DNA from: Nitrospira sp.
GTDB lineage: Bacteria > Nitrospirota > Nitrospiria > Nitrospirales > Nitrospiraceae
Assembly (NCBI GenBank): GCA_016715825.1
Contig: JADJXO010000002.1
Location: forward strand, 248,001-312,000
Reading direction: 5' to 3'
DNA: 64,000 nucleotides
In this document: positions 8,806-17,227 of the stretch, piece by piece
How the letters are laid out: each line of letters begins with the position of its first letter
How positions within the stretch are numbered: the first letter of the stretch is position 1
Program-made: the position numbers and the translations under genes
Notes under the pieces: model-generated
Told to the model about the DNA's origin: nothing
Databases searched by the model: none
What the model saw: the letters and a program-made list of their open reading frames with translations, nothing else

Positions 8806-10653
8806 CTATCCCAAGGCCACGAGCTGTTGCCTGACATTCTCCAATTCAGCCGAGAGTGATTCCCAGCGCGCGGTCAGTCGTTCAAGCCCCCGCTTCCAGT
8901 CTTCCTGTTCTTGATGGAGGACGTTCCACCGGTCGAACGCTTCATAGAGTTTCGGATCGGCCAGCTCTGCCTCACGGGCCTTGAGCTTTGCTTCAGCCTC
9001 CGTAATCTCCGCCTCCGCACGAGACACCTGTTTCTCCAACCTCGCCTGTGTTTTGGTCAAATCACGTCGCTCGCCCCCTCGACCTTTCGTCTGGACTTGT
9101 TGCGTCATCGCGCGGGTTGGTCCTGACGACGCGGCTTTCGACGCGCCGTCGAGCTCCTCGCGTGACTCCTTGATCGATTCGAGCTCTTGCGCCTTCTTCC
9201 AGAGATAGTACTCGTAGTCTCCGATGAAGTTCCGAGCCTGGCCCTCCTCGATTTCAACGACTCTCGTGGCGATGCGTGTCAAAAACGTCGGGTCATGCGA
9301 AATGAAAATGATGGTCCCGGGAAACTCGGCGAGCGCGTCCGTGAGCACATCCACCGAGGCTGGATCCAGGTGGTTGGTCGGCTCATCAAGCAGGAGAGTA
9401 TTCGACGGCTCCACGAGCATGCGGGCCAGCGCAACGCGGTTCCGTTCACCACCGCTCAAGGCTTTGATGGGTTTCTTCTGGTCCTGGCCGGAAAACAAGA
9501 AGGCCCCGGCGATCCCACGCAGGAAATTCATCTCCGCATGTCTGGTGACTTCTTCGAGGGATTCAAGAATTGAATGCTCGGGGTTCAACGTTTCTGCCTG
9601 ATGCTGGGCGAAGTAGTGGAGCGTCACACCGTGCCCAACGGATCTGGTACCGGTATCGGGAGGAAGCACGCCGGCGAGCATCTTAAGAAGCGTACTCTTC
9701 CCTGCGCCGTTTTCTCCCACCAGAGCGACACGCTGACCGCGCTCCACAGCGAAATCGAGCGTCGTATAGACGACCTTTTCCCCGTAGCGCTTACTGGCTC
9801 CGGCGAGATCCAACACCTGGCGACCGCTGACCGATGGTAGCGGAAACCGGAACTTGACGCGTTTCGGATCTCGCTGGATCTCAACCCGCTTAACCTTTTC
9901 GAGTTGCTTCAGGCGCGATTGCACCTGGCTGGCCTTATTGGCTTGGTACCGGAAACGATCGACGAACTTTTGAACCCGCGCGATCTCCTTGGACTGGCGA
10001 GTTGCCGAGGCCTGTAGTTGGGCGTCTTTTTCCGCTTTCAATTCGCAGAACAGTGAATAGTTGCCACGATACTCTTCGAGCGTGTGATGTCGGAGTTCCC
10101 AGATGTGGGTGACCACGCGATCCAGAAACGCGGTGTCGTGGCTGATGATCAAGAGCGTCATGCCGGATTGGATCAGAAACTGTTCAAACCAACGCTGGGT
10201 CGGTTTATCCAAATGGTTTGTCGGCTCGTCGAGCATCAGCACGTCGGGATTCGACAAGAGCAGATGCGCAAGGGCTACCCGCATCCGATAGCCGCCTGAC
10301 AGTTTGTCCACAGGGCGGTCGAAATCCCCTTCCGTAAAACCCAGTCCCATCAGGATGCGCTTGGCCTCGTATTCAGGGTACTCATCGCGATGGGCCGCAT
10401 CGAGTGCCGTCTTGCCGGTGATGGTTTCGAGCTCCTGAGGTAAATAACCGATCCGAAGCCGCGGTCGCTTCCGGATCGAGCCCTTGTCAGGTGATTCCTC
10501 GCCAAGGATCATGCGGAAGAGCGTGGTCTTTCCGGCACCATTGGGGCCAACCAGGCCGACTCGTGAATTTGGGCGAAGATGCGCCGAGGCCTCCCTGAGG
10601 AGCACCTTCGTCGAATATTGTTTATGGATTGATTCAATTTGGAGCATGGACAC
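8806..10653 (-). CDS. ABC-F family ATPase (Uup/EttA-like)
   Basis: A 615-residue soluble protein with two ABC ATPase domains and no membrane helices. Walker A motifs are GPNGAGKTT and GENGAGKST; signatures are LSGGYRMRVALA and LSGGERNRVALA; each half has LLDEPTNHLD or MLDEPTNHLD. A charged linker lies between them, and the C terminus is a coiled coil (about residues 545-612), as in Uup. ABC-F proteins act on the ribosome or on DNA-associated processes, not transport. The subgroup cannot be fixed from motifs alone. Confidence 0.92.
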   Translation of the reverse strand: MSMLQIESIHKQYSTKVLLREASAHLRPNSRVGLVGPNGAGKTTLFRMILGEESPDKGSIRKRPRLRIGYLPQELETITGKTALDAAHRDEYPEYEAKRILMGLGFTEGDFDRPVDKLSGGYRMRVALAHLLLSNPDVLMLDEPTNHLDKPTQRWFEQFLIQSGMTLLIISHDTAFLDRVVTHIWELRHHTLEEYRGNYSLFCELKAEKDAQLQASATRQSKEIARVQKFVDRFRYQANKASQVQSRLKQLEKVKRVEIQRDPKRVKFRFPLPSVSGRQVLDLAGASKRYGEKVVYTTLDFAVERGQRVALVGENGAGKSTLLKMLAGVLPPDTGTRSVGHGVTLHYFAQHQAETLNPEHSILESLEEVTRHAEMNFLRGIAGAFLFSGQDQKKPIKALSGGERNRVALARMLVEPSNTLLLDEPTNHLDPASVDVLTDALAEFPGTIIFISHDPTFLTRIATRVVEIEEGQARNFIGDYEYYLWKKAQELESIKESREELDGASKAASSGPTRAMTQQVQTKGRGGERRDLTKTQARLEKQVSRAEAEITEAEAKLKAREAELADPKLYEAFDRWNVLHQEQEDWKRGLERLTARWESLSAELENVRQQLVALG

Positions 10654-10856
10654 AAACCTTTCCGTGCGAAATGAACCAGTGTGAAGCAGCCGAGACGAAC
10701 TCGAACAGAGGAAATGACTAGGAGGTTGGGAGGCGAGGCAACGTGAGACAATTAAACAGGGCGAACATACGAGATCCTGGAAAACGTATGGTATTGATCC
10801 GTCGGCTCAATTACCAAAACCGCTAAAATAGCCGACGGTGCGCACGACGTGCGGTT

Positions 10857-10932
10857 TGGTGGAGCTGGCCGGGATTGAACCGGCGACCTCGTGAATGCCA
10901 TTCACGCGCGCTCCCAACTGCGCCACAGCCCC
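10857..10932 (-). tRNA. tRNA-Ala (GGC)
   Basis: On the minus strand a full cloverleaf folds from 10932 down to 10860, with an encoded CCA at 10859-10857. The acceptor stem is GGGGCTG/CAGCTCC and includes the G3:U70 wobble that identifies tRNA-Ala. The anticodon loop is ATGGCAT, giving anticodon GGC. The T arm is GCCGG TTCAATC CCGGC. Confidence 0.95.
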
Positions 10933-11098
10933 ACCCTGGGAGATCCTCAACTCGAAATGAATCAGGAAAATTACGACGTTAAATCGAGGGCCATGCTAGC
11001 ATGCGGGTATGGACCAGTCAAGAAAGCGCTGGATCGTCTGGCGAGCCAGTAAAGCAGGAAGACGAACCATTCGCATTACAACATCGTGAGAGAACAAC

Positions 11099-11127
11099 TT
11101 GACAAAAGATGAGGTCACACCTACCAT
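11099..11127 (+). promoter_or_regulatory. sigma-70-type promoter of purA
   Basis: A perfect -35 box TTGACA at 11099-11104 and a -10-like TACCAT at 11122-11127 are separated by exactly 17 bases. Transcription would start near 11134, about 72 bases before the purA ATG. Confidence 0.6.
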
Positions 11128-11137
11128 AGGCCTCCTT

Positions 11138-11173
11138 GGCTCTGATCTCCCTGTCTGGTCAGAGCCATTTTTT
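11138..11173 (+). terminator. intrinsic terminator/attenuator in the purA leader
   Basis: An 8-bp perfect stem (GGCTCTGA at 11138-11145 and TCAGAGCC at 11159-11166), a 13-nt loop, then A and six T residues. It lies only a few bases after the predicted purA transcription start and about 33 bases before the purA start codon. No other gene upstream on this strand needs a terminator, so it may attenuate purA. Confidence 0.7.
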
Positions 11174-11205
11174 CGTGTCGAAACCGGCTGGGAATTTCCA
11201 ACGTT

Positions 11206-12528
11206 ATGGGTAATCTCGTCATCATCGGGGCACAATGGGGCGATGAGGGTAAGGGCAAGATCGTCGATATCTTGGCCCGCGATGCCGATGTTGTCGTCCG
11301 ATATCAGGGTGGGTCCAATGCCGGGCATACCGTCATCAACGAACGGGGAACCTACATCTTTCATCTCATCCCCTCGGGCATCCTGTACCGAGGCACGACG
11401 TGTGTCATCGGAAACGGCGTCGTCGTGGATCCCGGATCCCTGATTGAAGAGATGGATCACCTCCACACCAAAGGCATCACCATCGGTAAGAACTTCGCCA
11501 TCAGTCAGCGGGCGCACTTGATTCTCCCCTACCATAAGGCGATCGACCGGGCGTCGGAACAGTCCAAGGGGTCGCGCAAGATCGGGACAACCGGGCGAGG
11601 GATCGGCCCGTCGTATGCCGACAAGATGGCACGAATCGGGATTCTGGTGGGCGATCTGCTGAATCCGCCGTTGTTCAAGAAGAAACTCGAAGAAAACCTC
11701 GTCGAGATGAACTGGTTCTTGGAGCGATTGCATAAGGTCGAAACCTTTCAAGTCGACAAAGTATTCGATCAATACATGGGCTATGCCGATCGGCTCAAGA
11801 GCCATATCGTCGATACGACCATGTTGCTCAATCGCGCAATTGAGAAAAACAAGACGGTCATTTTTGAAGGGGCTCAAGGGACGAACCTCGATGTGGATTT
11901 CGGTACCTATCCCTATGTCACCTCGTCGAGCGCCGCGTCCGGTGGAGCCTGCACTGGTACCGGCGTGGGGCCCACGATGATCGATGCGGTGATGGGGATC
12001 GCCAAGGCCTACTCCACCAGGGTGGGGAGTGGACCGTTTCCGACCGAATTAGATGATGAGGACGGGCGGGGCCTTCAAGAGCGAGGGCGGGAGTTCGGCT
12101 CAACGACTGGACGGGCGAGACGGTGTGGGTGGTTTGATGCCGTCGTAGTTCGGCATGCGACCGTGGTGAATGGGCTCACCGCGCTGGCCTTAACCAAACT
12201 CGATGTGCTCGACGGCTGTAAAGAACTCAAGCTCTGTACCGGCTACAAACATGGGAACAGGCTGTATAAGACCATGCCGGCCGATCTCGAGGTGTTGACC
12301 AACTGTGTGCCGGTGTATCAGCGGATGAAGGGGTGGACAACCGGCACCACCGGGATTACCAGCTATGGGAAACTCCCGGCTGAAGCGAAGCGGTATCTGG
12401 CTCGCGTCGAAGAGTTGGCGCAATGCCGGATCGACATGATTTCAACCGGGTCCAAGCGCGCAGAAACGATCATGCTTCGCAATCCCTTGGACTGCTCCCG
12501 CCGACGCCCCACACGTTCCCGAAAATAG
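11206..12528 (+). CDS. purA: adenylosuccinate synthetase
   Basis: Catalyses GTP-dependent condensation of IMP with aspartate, the first committed step to AMP. The 440 residues have the P-loop QWGDEGKGKIVD, the catalytic GGSNAGHT, the IMP-site TGRGIGP, and VRHATVVNGLT and TSYGKLP near the C terminus. The C terminus ends with a basic tail (RRRPTRSRK) instead of the usual few residues. It is preceded by its own promoter and terminator-like hairpin. Confidence 0.96.
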   Translation: MGNLVIIGAQWGDEGKGKIVDILARDADVVVRYQGGSNAGHTVINERGTYIFHLIPSGILYRGTTCVIGNGVVVDPGSLIEEMDHLHTKGITIGKNFAISQRAHLILPYHKAIDRASEQSKGSRKIGTTGRGIGPSYADKMARIGILVGDLLNPPLFKKKLEENLVEMNWFLERLHKVETFQVDKVFDQYMGYADRLKSHIVDTTMLLNRAIEKNKTVIFEGAQGTNLDVDFGTYPYVTSSSAASGGACTGTGVGPTMIDAVMGIAKAYSTRVGSGPFPTELDDEDGRGLQERGREFGSTTGRARRCGWFDAVVVRHATVVNGLTALALTKLDVLDGCKELKLCTGYKHGNRLYKTMPADLEVLTNCVPVYQRMKGWTTGTTGITSYGKLPAEAKRYLARVEELAQCRIDMISTGSKRAETIMLRNPLDCSRRRPTRSRK

Positions 12529-12648
12529 TCGATAGTCATTCACCGGGCGGGGATGCTAGGATGGGTCGGTGAGTGGTTCGAGTGCAGGATGTTCAGAAGT
12601 TCTTCCTGTCAGGACAAAGCGGGAAGCTTTTTCAACATCCCGAGCGTG

Positions 12649-12662
12649 AGCCGGTAGCTCAA
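12649..12662 (+). repeat. left attachment site (attL): duplicate of the tRNA-Lys 5' end
   Basis: The 14 bases GAGCCGGTAGCTCA are identical to the first 14 bases of tRNA-Lys at 19982-19995. With one mismatch the match continues through TCG, 17 of 18 bases. Base composition becomes AT-rich immediately after it. It is a tRNA fragment, not a gene. Confidence 0.75.
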
Positions 12663-12797
12663 TCGAAATCAATAATACACGAGCATTATCAATAACTTGT
12701 AGAATTCCACTCTAACTAGCACTCTAAATTATTCCTCCCCGCTCCCCTTGGTAACCAGATGCTAGAATCAGCAACTCATCGTTGACTCCGTTGAATT

Positions 12798-13379
12798 ATG
12801 ACAAATTCTGAGTCCATAGATAATAACAGCGGAGAAGCCAATCGTTTGGTGTCCTTGCTGGATGAGGTGATCGCCTCAACTGAGCATCCAGGAGAAACAG
12901 ACTCAGTACCGAAACTAAGTCAGTTAATCCAGGAAGTAATCTCGCTCTGGGAGAAAGCAGACACCGAAGAGAAACGCGTCAACCTACTCAATATATTCGA
13001 TCTCGCTCACCGAACATTGTTACCTGCTCTAGAAGAGTCTGACTTGAAGCAACGCGTGGAAGACGCACAATCCGAGATATATAATTCATTCATCGTCTCA
13101 GAGTGTTTGATTGGAGAAAATGTTAGTATCAACAGGTTAGATCGGGTTACCAGGAGAGAGATTGCCGCTAATAGAATGACAAAAGAACACTCCCTTAGAA
13201 GCACCGCTGACCAGGGACTTGCTGCGCCGCACTTGAGCGAAGACGAACTTCTTGAGATGGTTGCTGTCAAAAAGCATGCTGCAACTGCTAGTCAGCCACC
13301 AAACCCAGTTGAAACAATTGCGGAAGCATCTTCGTTCGTCAAAAAGATTCGGTCTGCATTTAAATTGTTCGCGAACTAG
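12798..13379 (+). CDS. hypothetical protein, element cargo
   Basis: A 193-residue acidic protein, mostly predicted helical (RLVSLLDEVIAS, LSQLIQEVISLWEKA), with no signal peptide, no membrane segment and no motif I know. It is the first gene inside the left edge of the element and the only one of the larger genes on the plus strand there. AT-rich codon use matches its neighbours. No function is assigned. Confidence 0.55.
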   Translation: MTNSESIDNNSGEANRLVSLLDEVIASTEHPGETDSVPKLSQLIQEVISLWEKADTEEKRVNLLNIFDLAHRTLLPALEESDLKQRVEDAQSEIYNSFIVSECLIGENVSINRLDRVTRREIAANRMTKEHSLRSTADQGLAAPHLSEDELLEMVAVKKHAATASQPPNPVETIAEASSFVKKIRSAFKLFAN

Positions 13380-13396
13380 ATTTTCTGGATAAACGC

Positions 13397-14212
13397 TCAG
13401 CCTTTTCCCTTTCCTAGCTTCCCTACCGGTATTGCCGTCTCCAAGTGCTTAAGGATGCCGCGAAAGAGCGAATCGTTTTGCCACGGACAAAGCCACATTG
13501 TCTGCTGTTTCCTGCTATTAAGCGCAAACATATGGTGGGTTTTGGAAACTTTGCTGCCAAGGAACAAGACGAATAGTACACCAGGAATATAAAATTTGTG
13601 ACGGTGTGCGCTGCCGATTCGGAATGTTGTGGGACCCGTGGTAAGGGTGAGAGGTAAGTGAGTCTCACTAGAAACGTGGACATGGATGCGAGCATTCTGT
13701 GGGAAGGTATCTTCACCGAGCAGATACAAACGGAACTGCTCCTGGTATTTCTCACCAAGAGCAATTTTGCCAACCTGCCCGTCGCCCATCCTCCAACTGT
13801 GTGCAGAAGCGCGCCAAAATACACTTGTAGCGAAATACAGGTAGTGATCCACCTTCGCGCCAAGTAATCGATGAACGTCATAAAGTGCGATCTGTTTTTC
13901 TTTATCTTCAAGGAAAGGAGAAACGGTTTGTAAGAGTTTCCGCAAGCTGAACGAGCCATCAAGTTTCGCACATTGAGTCACAACATAGTTTTCCCCGTTG
14001 ACAGAAAAGCGCGATTCGCAATCCGCGCACAGAAATGGTGATGATACCTGCTGAGACGAGGTAAACGCCCTCCCGTTTGTTACTAAAACCGGGTTAGGGT
14101 TTGACCAAGCAGACGGGTCTCTGGACTGCTTATAAAGAGCAGCGGGTAGCAGATGACTATTCTGAAGTTCTTTCTGTTGTAAGCAGAGCCCACACGTCCC
14201 TACCATCAACAC
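13397..14212 (-). CDS. zinc-knuckle (HNH-like treble-clef) protein, element cargo
   Basis: A 271-residue protein starting with C7-x2-C10, followed by SHLLPAALYK with His20, and a second pair C62-x2-C65 in LCADCESRF. This CxxC...SHxxP...CxxCE arrangement is common in treble-clef or HNH-like proteins found on genomic islands. Whether it is a nuclease is unproven: I see no clear second catalytic histidine near an Asn/His. A hydrophobic patch (IPGVLFVLFLG) lies near residue 220. It is convergent with the gene at 12798. Confidence 0.55.
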   Translation of the reverse strand: MLMVGTCGLCLQQKELQNSHLLPAALYKQSRDPSAWSNPNPVLVTNGRAFTSSQQVSSPFLCADCESRFSVNGENYVVTQCAKLDGSFSLRKLLQTVSPFLEDKEKQIALYDVHRLLGAKVDHYLYFATSVFWRASAHSWRMGDGQVGKIALGEKYQEQFRLYLLGEDTFPQNARIHVHVSSETHLPLTLTTGPTTFRIGSAHRHKFYIPGVLFVLFLGSKVSKTHHMFALNSRKQQTMWLCPWQNDSLFRGILKHLETAIPVGKLGKGKG

Positions 14213-14384
14213 CCTATATTCTCCTGCTTTGTTAGCCTCTCACAGTAAAACCCTCGGTTCGCAAATGTCATAAGTGCTTGAACCAATATTTCTTCCACTA
14301 CCCAGATCATAAGTCTTTGATATTGCGGTCACATTTTAAAGGCATTTCGTCAGAATTCATGCCAATTTGTTGAACTCCCAGTTT

Positions 14385-15500
14385 TTATGCCGCGATACCC
14401 CTACCAAACACCCGCAATCCTGTAGTAGTGAGTTTCTTTTTCCTCTTACTCTTCCCAAGGACAAGATACCCGGTTCGATTTCGTGACATCGCCATCATCC
14501 CATCAATGACCTGCGCCAATGCATAAATCTCTGAGCGTGTCATACTCAGTACATCTTCCAGCCCTTCCTCTCTATGTTCCCCCTGAAGGGTCTTGTTTCG
14601 TCGCCAGTTCCTATTCACCCATGCATCTTCTGTCTCCAAGTGCTCGTTATCAAACCCTAGTTTGTAACGTAAGTATGCTTTCTTCCCGATCCAATCATTT
14701 CCCCCCTTGGTGACGTACCGTGCTATGTCCTTTAAACTCTTTTCTAGTTGTTTAGGTTTCCCGTTGAACATGTGCGATAGTGGTTTCACCTGTACTTGCC
14801 GTGGTTCGTGCTTCCAGAGGAGTTTCAGTTGCTTCTCCAATTCATGGAAATAGCGTGGTCGATTCGCAACGACCACCCCATGAAAATGAATTAAAAAGTA
14901 ACTCGACAATCCCTGATTGCGCTTTGCTAGACGTTTCTCCATAAACTCGCATACAGCGAGTTTACGTGTTTCAGAATCAGTCTGGTCTTTGAGTTGCCGC
15001 ATCATCTCCATGCTCACAACTTCCACCTCAATTGCGCCCAAACACCAGAGCCCCCGACACCCTTCCATGACAGTTCGGAGTTGATCCTTAAAGCCACGAA
15101 CCTGTTTCAAGGTTTTTGAAACATCCAGAACTTCAAAACCCTGAAGGATCGTGAGAAAACGGAGCCGGTCATGTGCTGTGATGGAACTAGGGTTCACAGT
15201 CATACCATATCGCCTATTCGCTCTGACAAGGTCTTGCTGTTGTTGCCTCACTGACCATTTCACTTTCTCCAATTTACTAAGGAATCGTTTGGTAAGTCGT
15301 GCGGTATGGATCGTGTGAATTTCTGGTGAGATTAGGATTCGCTTTTGTAAGTGATGGAGCCCGTTTAATGCTAACGCCCTTCGCAACCGAACAGAATTCT
15401 GGGTCCCATAGTAAAACCTGCGTTCCGCATATTCTGCCTTCATAGCAGCCCTGACCTGCGCTGAACTCTTCTCCATTTGCTTTTGGAATTCTGACTTCAT
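14385..15500 (-). CDS. HUH-type replication initiator (Rep-like) protein
   Basis: A 371-residue basic protein. It shows the three motifs of rolling-circle HUH endonucleases in order: motif 1 RFLTIL near 114-119; motif 2 IHFHGVV with His205 and His207 flanking a hydrophobic residue; and motif 3 RYVTKGG with the candidate nucleophile Tyr262 and Lys265. A GAIEVE segment at 155-160 precedes motif 2, as in plasmid and phage Reps. Such proteins nick the plus strand to start replication or mobilisation. It is divergent from the ribbon-helix-helix gene across a 284-base region with repeats that could be the origin. I recognise motifs, not a named family. Confidence 0.6.
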   Translation of the reverse strand: MKSEFQKQMEKSSAQVRAAMKAEYAERRFYYGTQNSVRLRRALALNGLHHLQKRILISPEIHTIHTARLTKRFLSKLEKVKWSVRQQQQDLVRANRRYGMTVNPSSITAHDRLRFLTILQGFEVLDVSKTLKQVRGFKDQLRTVMEGCRGLWCLGAIEVEVVSMEMMRQLKDQTDSETRKLAVCEFMEKRLAKRNQGLSSYFLIHFHGVVVANRPRYFHELEKQLKLLWKHEPRQVQVKPLSHMFNGKPKQLEKSLKDIARYVTKGGNDWIGKKAYLRYKLGFDNEHLETEDAWVNRNWRRNKTLQGEHREEGLEDVLSMTRSEIYALAQVIDGMMAMSRNRTGYLVLGKSKRKKKLTTTGLRVFGRGIAA

Positions 15501-15531
15501 AATCCTAGGTTCGTTCGCTTAGGACGATTAT
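15499..15531. repeat. imperfect inverted repeat at the Rep start
   Basis: ATAATC at 15499-15504 and GATTAT at 15526-15531 form the ends of a near-palindrome that also contains CCTAGG and CTTAGG. It overlaps the first codons of the rep gene, so it could be an operator for Rep autoregulation or part of a nick-site hairpin. Confidence 0.35.
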
Positions 15532-15539
15532 GCAACCCG

Positions 15540-15756
15540 ACAGACTTCTCCAGGATACCAGGGTGCAGCCGCGAGTCTCAGGAGATTCCGGTTTTCGGAC
15601 CGCTCAGTCACTGGTATGACCCTTCACCAGGACTATGTATGCCAAAATAGAAAGTCACCTGGTGGATTGGTAACCGTCAAAAGGAGTGTGGGAACTAATT
15701 GGCAGAAAAGCAGGAACCCCACCACCTCAAACACCAGGAAAGAATAAATACAAAAG
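15540..15756. other. candidate replication origin region with CCAGG repeats
   Basis: The rep-RHH intergenic region contains several copies of CCAGG: CTCCAGGATACCAGGG near 15549, TTCACCAGGA near 15626 and ACACCAGGAA near 15731. CACCTGGTGG near 15657 holds the same word in inverted orientation. This resembles iterons or a double-strand origin next to a Rep gene. The repeats are short and could be chance. Confidence 0.3.
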
Positions 15757-15784
15757 ATAGACGAGAAACCAAGGAGTCTGTTGT

Positions 15785-15988
15785 ATGCCATCCATAATTC
15801 TCAGAATTCCCGAATCATTACTCGCCGAACTGGATCATGTTGCCGATGAAACATACACCAACCGTTCTGCTCTAATTAGACAGAGCATAGTTCGCAATCT
15901 CGCCATCATCCGCCAGGTAGAATTTCCTGCCATCCTCACCTACCACAGAAACTTACTACCGAAACTCTTGACGGAGGGGAACAAATGA
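15785..15988 (+). CDS. ribbon-helix-helix (CopG/Arc-type) DNA-binding protein
   Basis: A 67-residue protein. A short beta strand (SIILRIPESLLAELD) is followed by two helices ending TNRSALIRQSIVRNL, the layout of CopG-like repressors. The ATG at 15785 follows AAGGAG. It overlaps the next gene by four bases (ATGA), so both are co-translated. Next to rep it may control copy number or element transfer; alternatively it is the antitoxin of a two-gene module. Confidence 0.65.
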   Translation: MPSIILRIPESLLAELDHVADETYTNRSALIRQSIVRNLAIIRQVEFPAILTYHRNLLPKLLTEGNK

Positions 15989-16194
15989 AGTCATTCAAGC
16001 AATTTATCGCAGAGCGAAACGATCTATCCTTGCTCCATGATCATGCGATCGTGATGCGTCTCAGGGATTTCATTGATGCCCTAGAATTACTGGATGACCT
16101 GAAGTCGGATCGGGAGCGATTGGTAGAAATCCGAGAAGATATGCAAAAACCTGGAACTTATGCAGTGCGCCTGGTGCCGCAGGTCTCTGAGTAG
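15985..16194 (+). CDS. small hypothetical protein coupled to the RHH gene
   Basis: A 69-residue charged, mostly helical protein (MKSFKQFIAERND, then FIDALELLDDLKSDRERL). Its start overlaps the end of the RHH gene by ATGA and GGAGGGG precedes it. It has no similarity I recognise to RelE, HicA or ParE toxins, although the gene order RHH-then-small-protein is that of type II toxin-antitoxin pairs. Confidence 0.5.
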   Translation: MKSFKQFIAERNDLSLLHDHAIVMRLRDFIDALELLDDLKSDRERLVEIREDMQKPGTYAVRLVPQVSE

Positions 16195-16285
16195 GAGACG
16201 AAGATCGGTATGCCTACCAATACCTTCACATTCCAAGCCTAGCCCGCATACGGAACAACGCACAATCTTCTATATGTACTCCAAA

Positions 16286-16921
16286 CTATGCAGCGCTGCT
16301 GCAACGCTGTACACCTTCTTGAAAACGTGAGAAATGAATGGAGAGTTTTATGAGAAATAGGTAAAACGCGTATTGATTGAGTTTAAACAGAGGTTGCCGT
16401 GATTGTTGCAGGAAGTGTTGAAGAGGGTGGGAGTGAATGTCGCCTAGTAGTATGAGACTCTCTGGAATGGAGCCGTGGCATTCGGGAAGGTAAAAGATAT
16501 TGGTGACTTGTTGTTTCTTAATAGTGATGACTGTATTTTGAATTTGGTCTTCCGTCTTGCCAAACCCACGCAACCTATCCGTGAACTTTCGCAATTCTAT
16601 CAAAGGGGCAAATAGAACGTTTACGGGCAAACTACCTGTATTACTTGAATCAATATCACAAGAATTAGACAGAATTGCTCCCGAAACTGTTTTGCGTTCT
16701 CCAGTGAGAAAATTAATTGCAATCAAGCCTCTCCACCCATCACCTTGAAGAAGTTCATCGCGAAGATCGTCGCGATTCAGGTAGAAAGCCATGTTGTCAG
16801 GGAATCTGGACAGTTCGGAGAATAGATCGCGAGTTTGATCTGGTGATAGATATTTGGGGAGAAATAGTTTGATTTGCTCGTAAATGCCGTCTTCTAAGTT
16901 CACGCTGAATAGAGATCCCAA
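16286..16921 (-). CDS. hypothetical protein with SNSCDI motif, third gene of the TIGR04255 operon
   Basis: A 211-residue soluble protein. The centre reads GAILSNSCDIDSSN followed by FAPLIELRKF, and a later IFYLPECHG precedes the C-terminal region. The same general pattern (hydrophobic-LSNSCDI-FAPLI-YLP) occurs in uncharacterised proteins of variable islands, from memory only. The start is a TTG at 16921 that overlaps the upstream gene by 22 bases; a GTG at 16903 is an alternative. No enzyme can be named. Confidence 0.5.
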   Translation of the reverse strand: MGSLFSVNLEDGIYEQIKLFLPKYLSPDQTRDLFSELSRFPDNMAFYLNRDDLRDELLQGDGWRGLIAINFLTGERKTVSGAILSNSCDIDSSNTGSLPVNVLFAPLIELRKFTDRLRGFGKTEDQIQNTVITIKKQQVTNIFYLPECHGSIPESLILLGDIHSHPLQHFLQQSRQPLFKLNQYAFYLFLIKLSIHFSRFQEGVQRCSSAA

Positions 16922-17223
16922 AGATTGGAATAAAGGGCAAATTTTGACTCGTTGTCCAGCTCAACCTGATTCACCAACAGGTTGTCATAAATCCGGTTAA
17001 TTTGTTTAAAAACATCCAGTTCATTAATCTCTAGTGAATGAGGTCTCGCAATTGTTCCCTCTGTCCCTGCAAGACGTATGGTACTAGCAGGTTTCTCACA
17101 AATCCGAAGAGCAGCATATTGTGCAAGAACAAGAGCAACTCCCAATGCCGTGGTTGCTAGAATTGCCGAGCCAGTCGTTCCACCCACGTCAAGTTCTCGC
17201 CTTTTGGTGTCCGATATTGTCAT
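16900..17223 (-). CDS. small membrane protein, second gene of the TIGR04255 operon
   Basis: A 107-residue protein starting MTISDTKRREL, with one clear transmembrane segment at about residues 15-36 (AILATTALGVALVLAQYAAL) and a soluble C-terminal half rich in charged helices. ATG 17223 follows AGGTGA, which contains the stop codon of the upstream gene, so translation is coupled. A TTG at 17241 would add six residues. A soluble-membrane-soluble three-gene order is common for membrane-acting defence systems. Confidence 0.55.
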   Translation of the reverse strand: MTISDTKRRELDVGGTTGSAILATTALGVALVLAQYAALRICEKPASTIRLAGTEGTIARPHSLEINELDVFKQINRIYDNLLVNQVELDNESKFALYSNLWDLYSA

Positions 17224-17227
17224 GTCA

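Noticed and set aside
10996..11877. 293-residue minus-strand frame opposite purA
   Set aside because: It is antisense to a clear purA and has no family motif or ribosome-binding site.
12649..12666. A second tRNA-Lys gene at the left element edge
   Set aside because: Only the first 14-18 bases of the tRNA are present; there is no anticodon or T arm.
15540..15756. CRISPR-like array from the CCAGG repeats
   Set aside because: The repeats are only 5-8 bases long with irregular spacing, and there are no cas genes.
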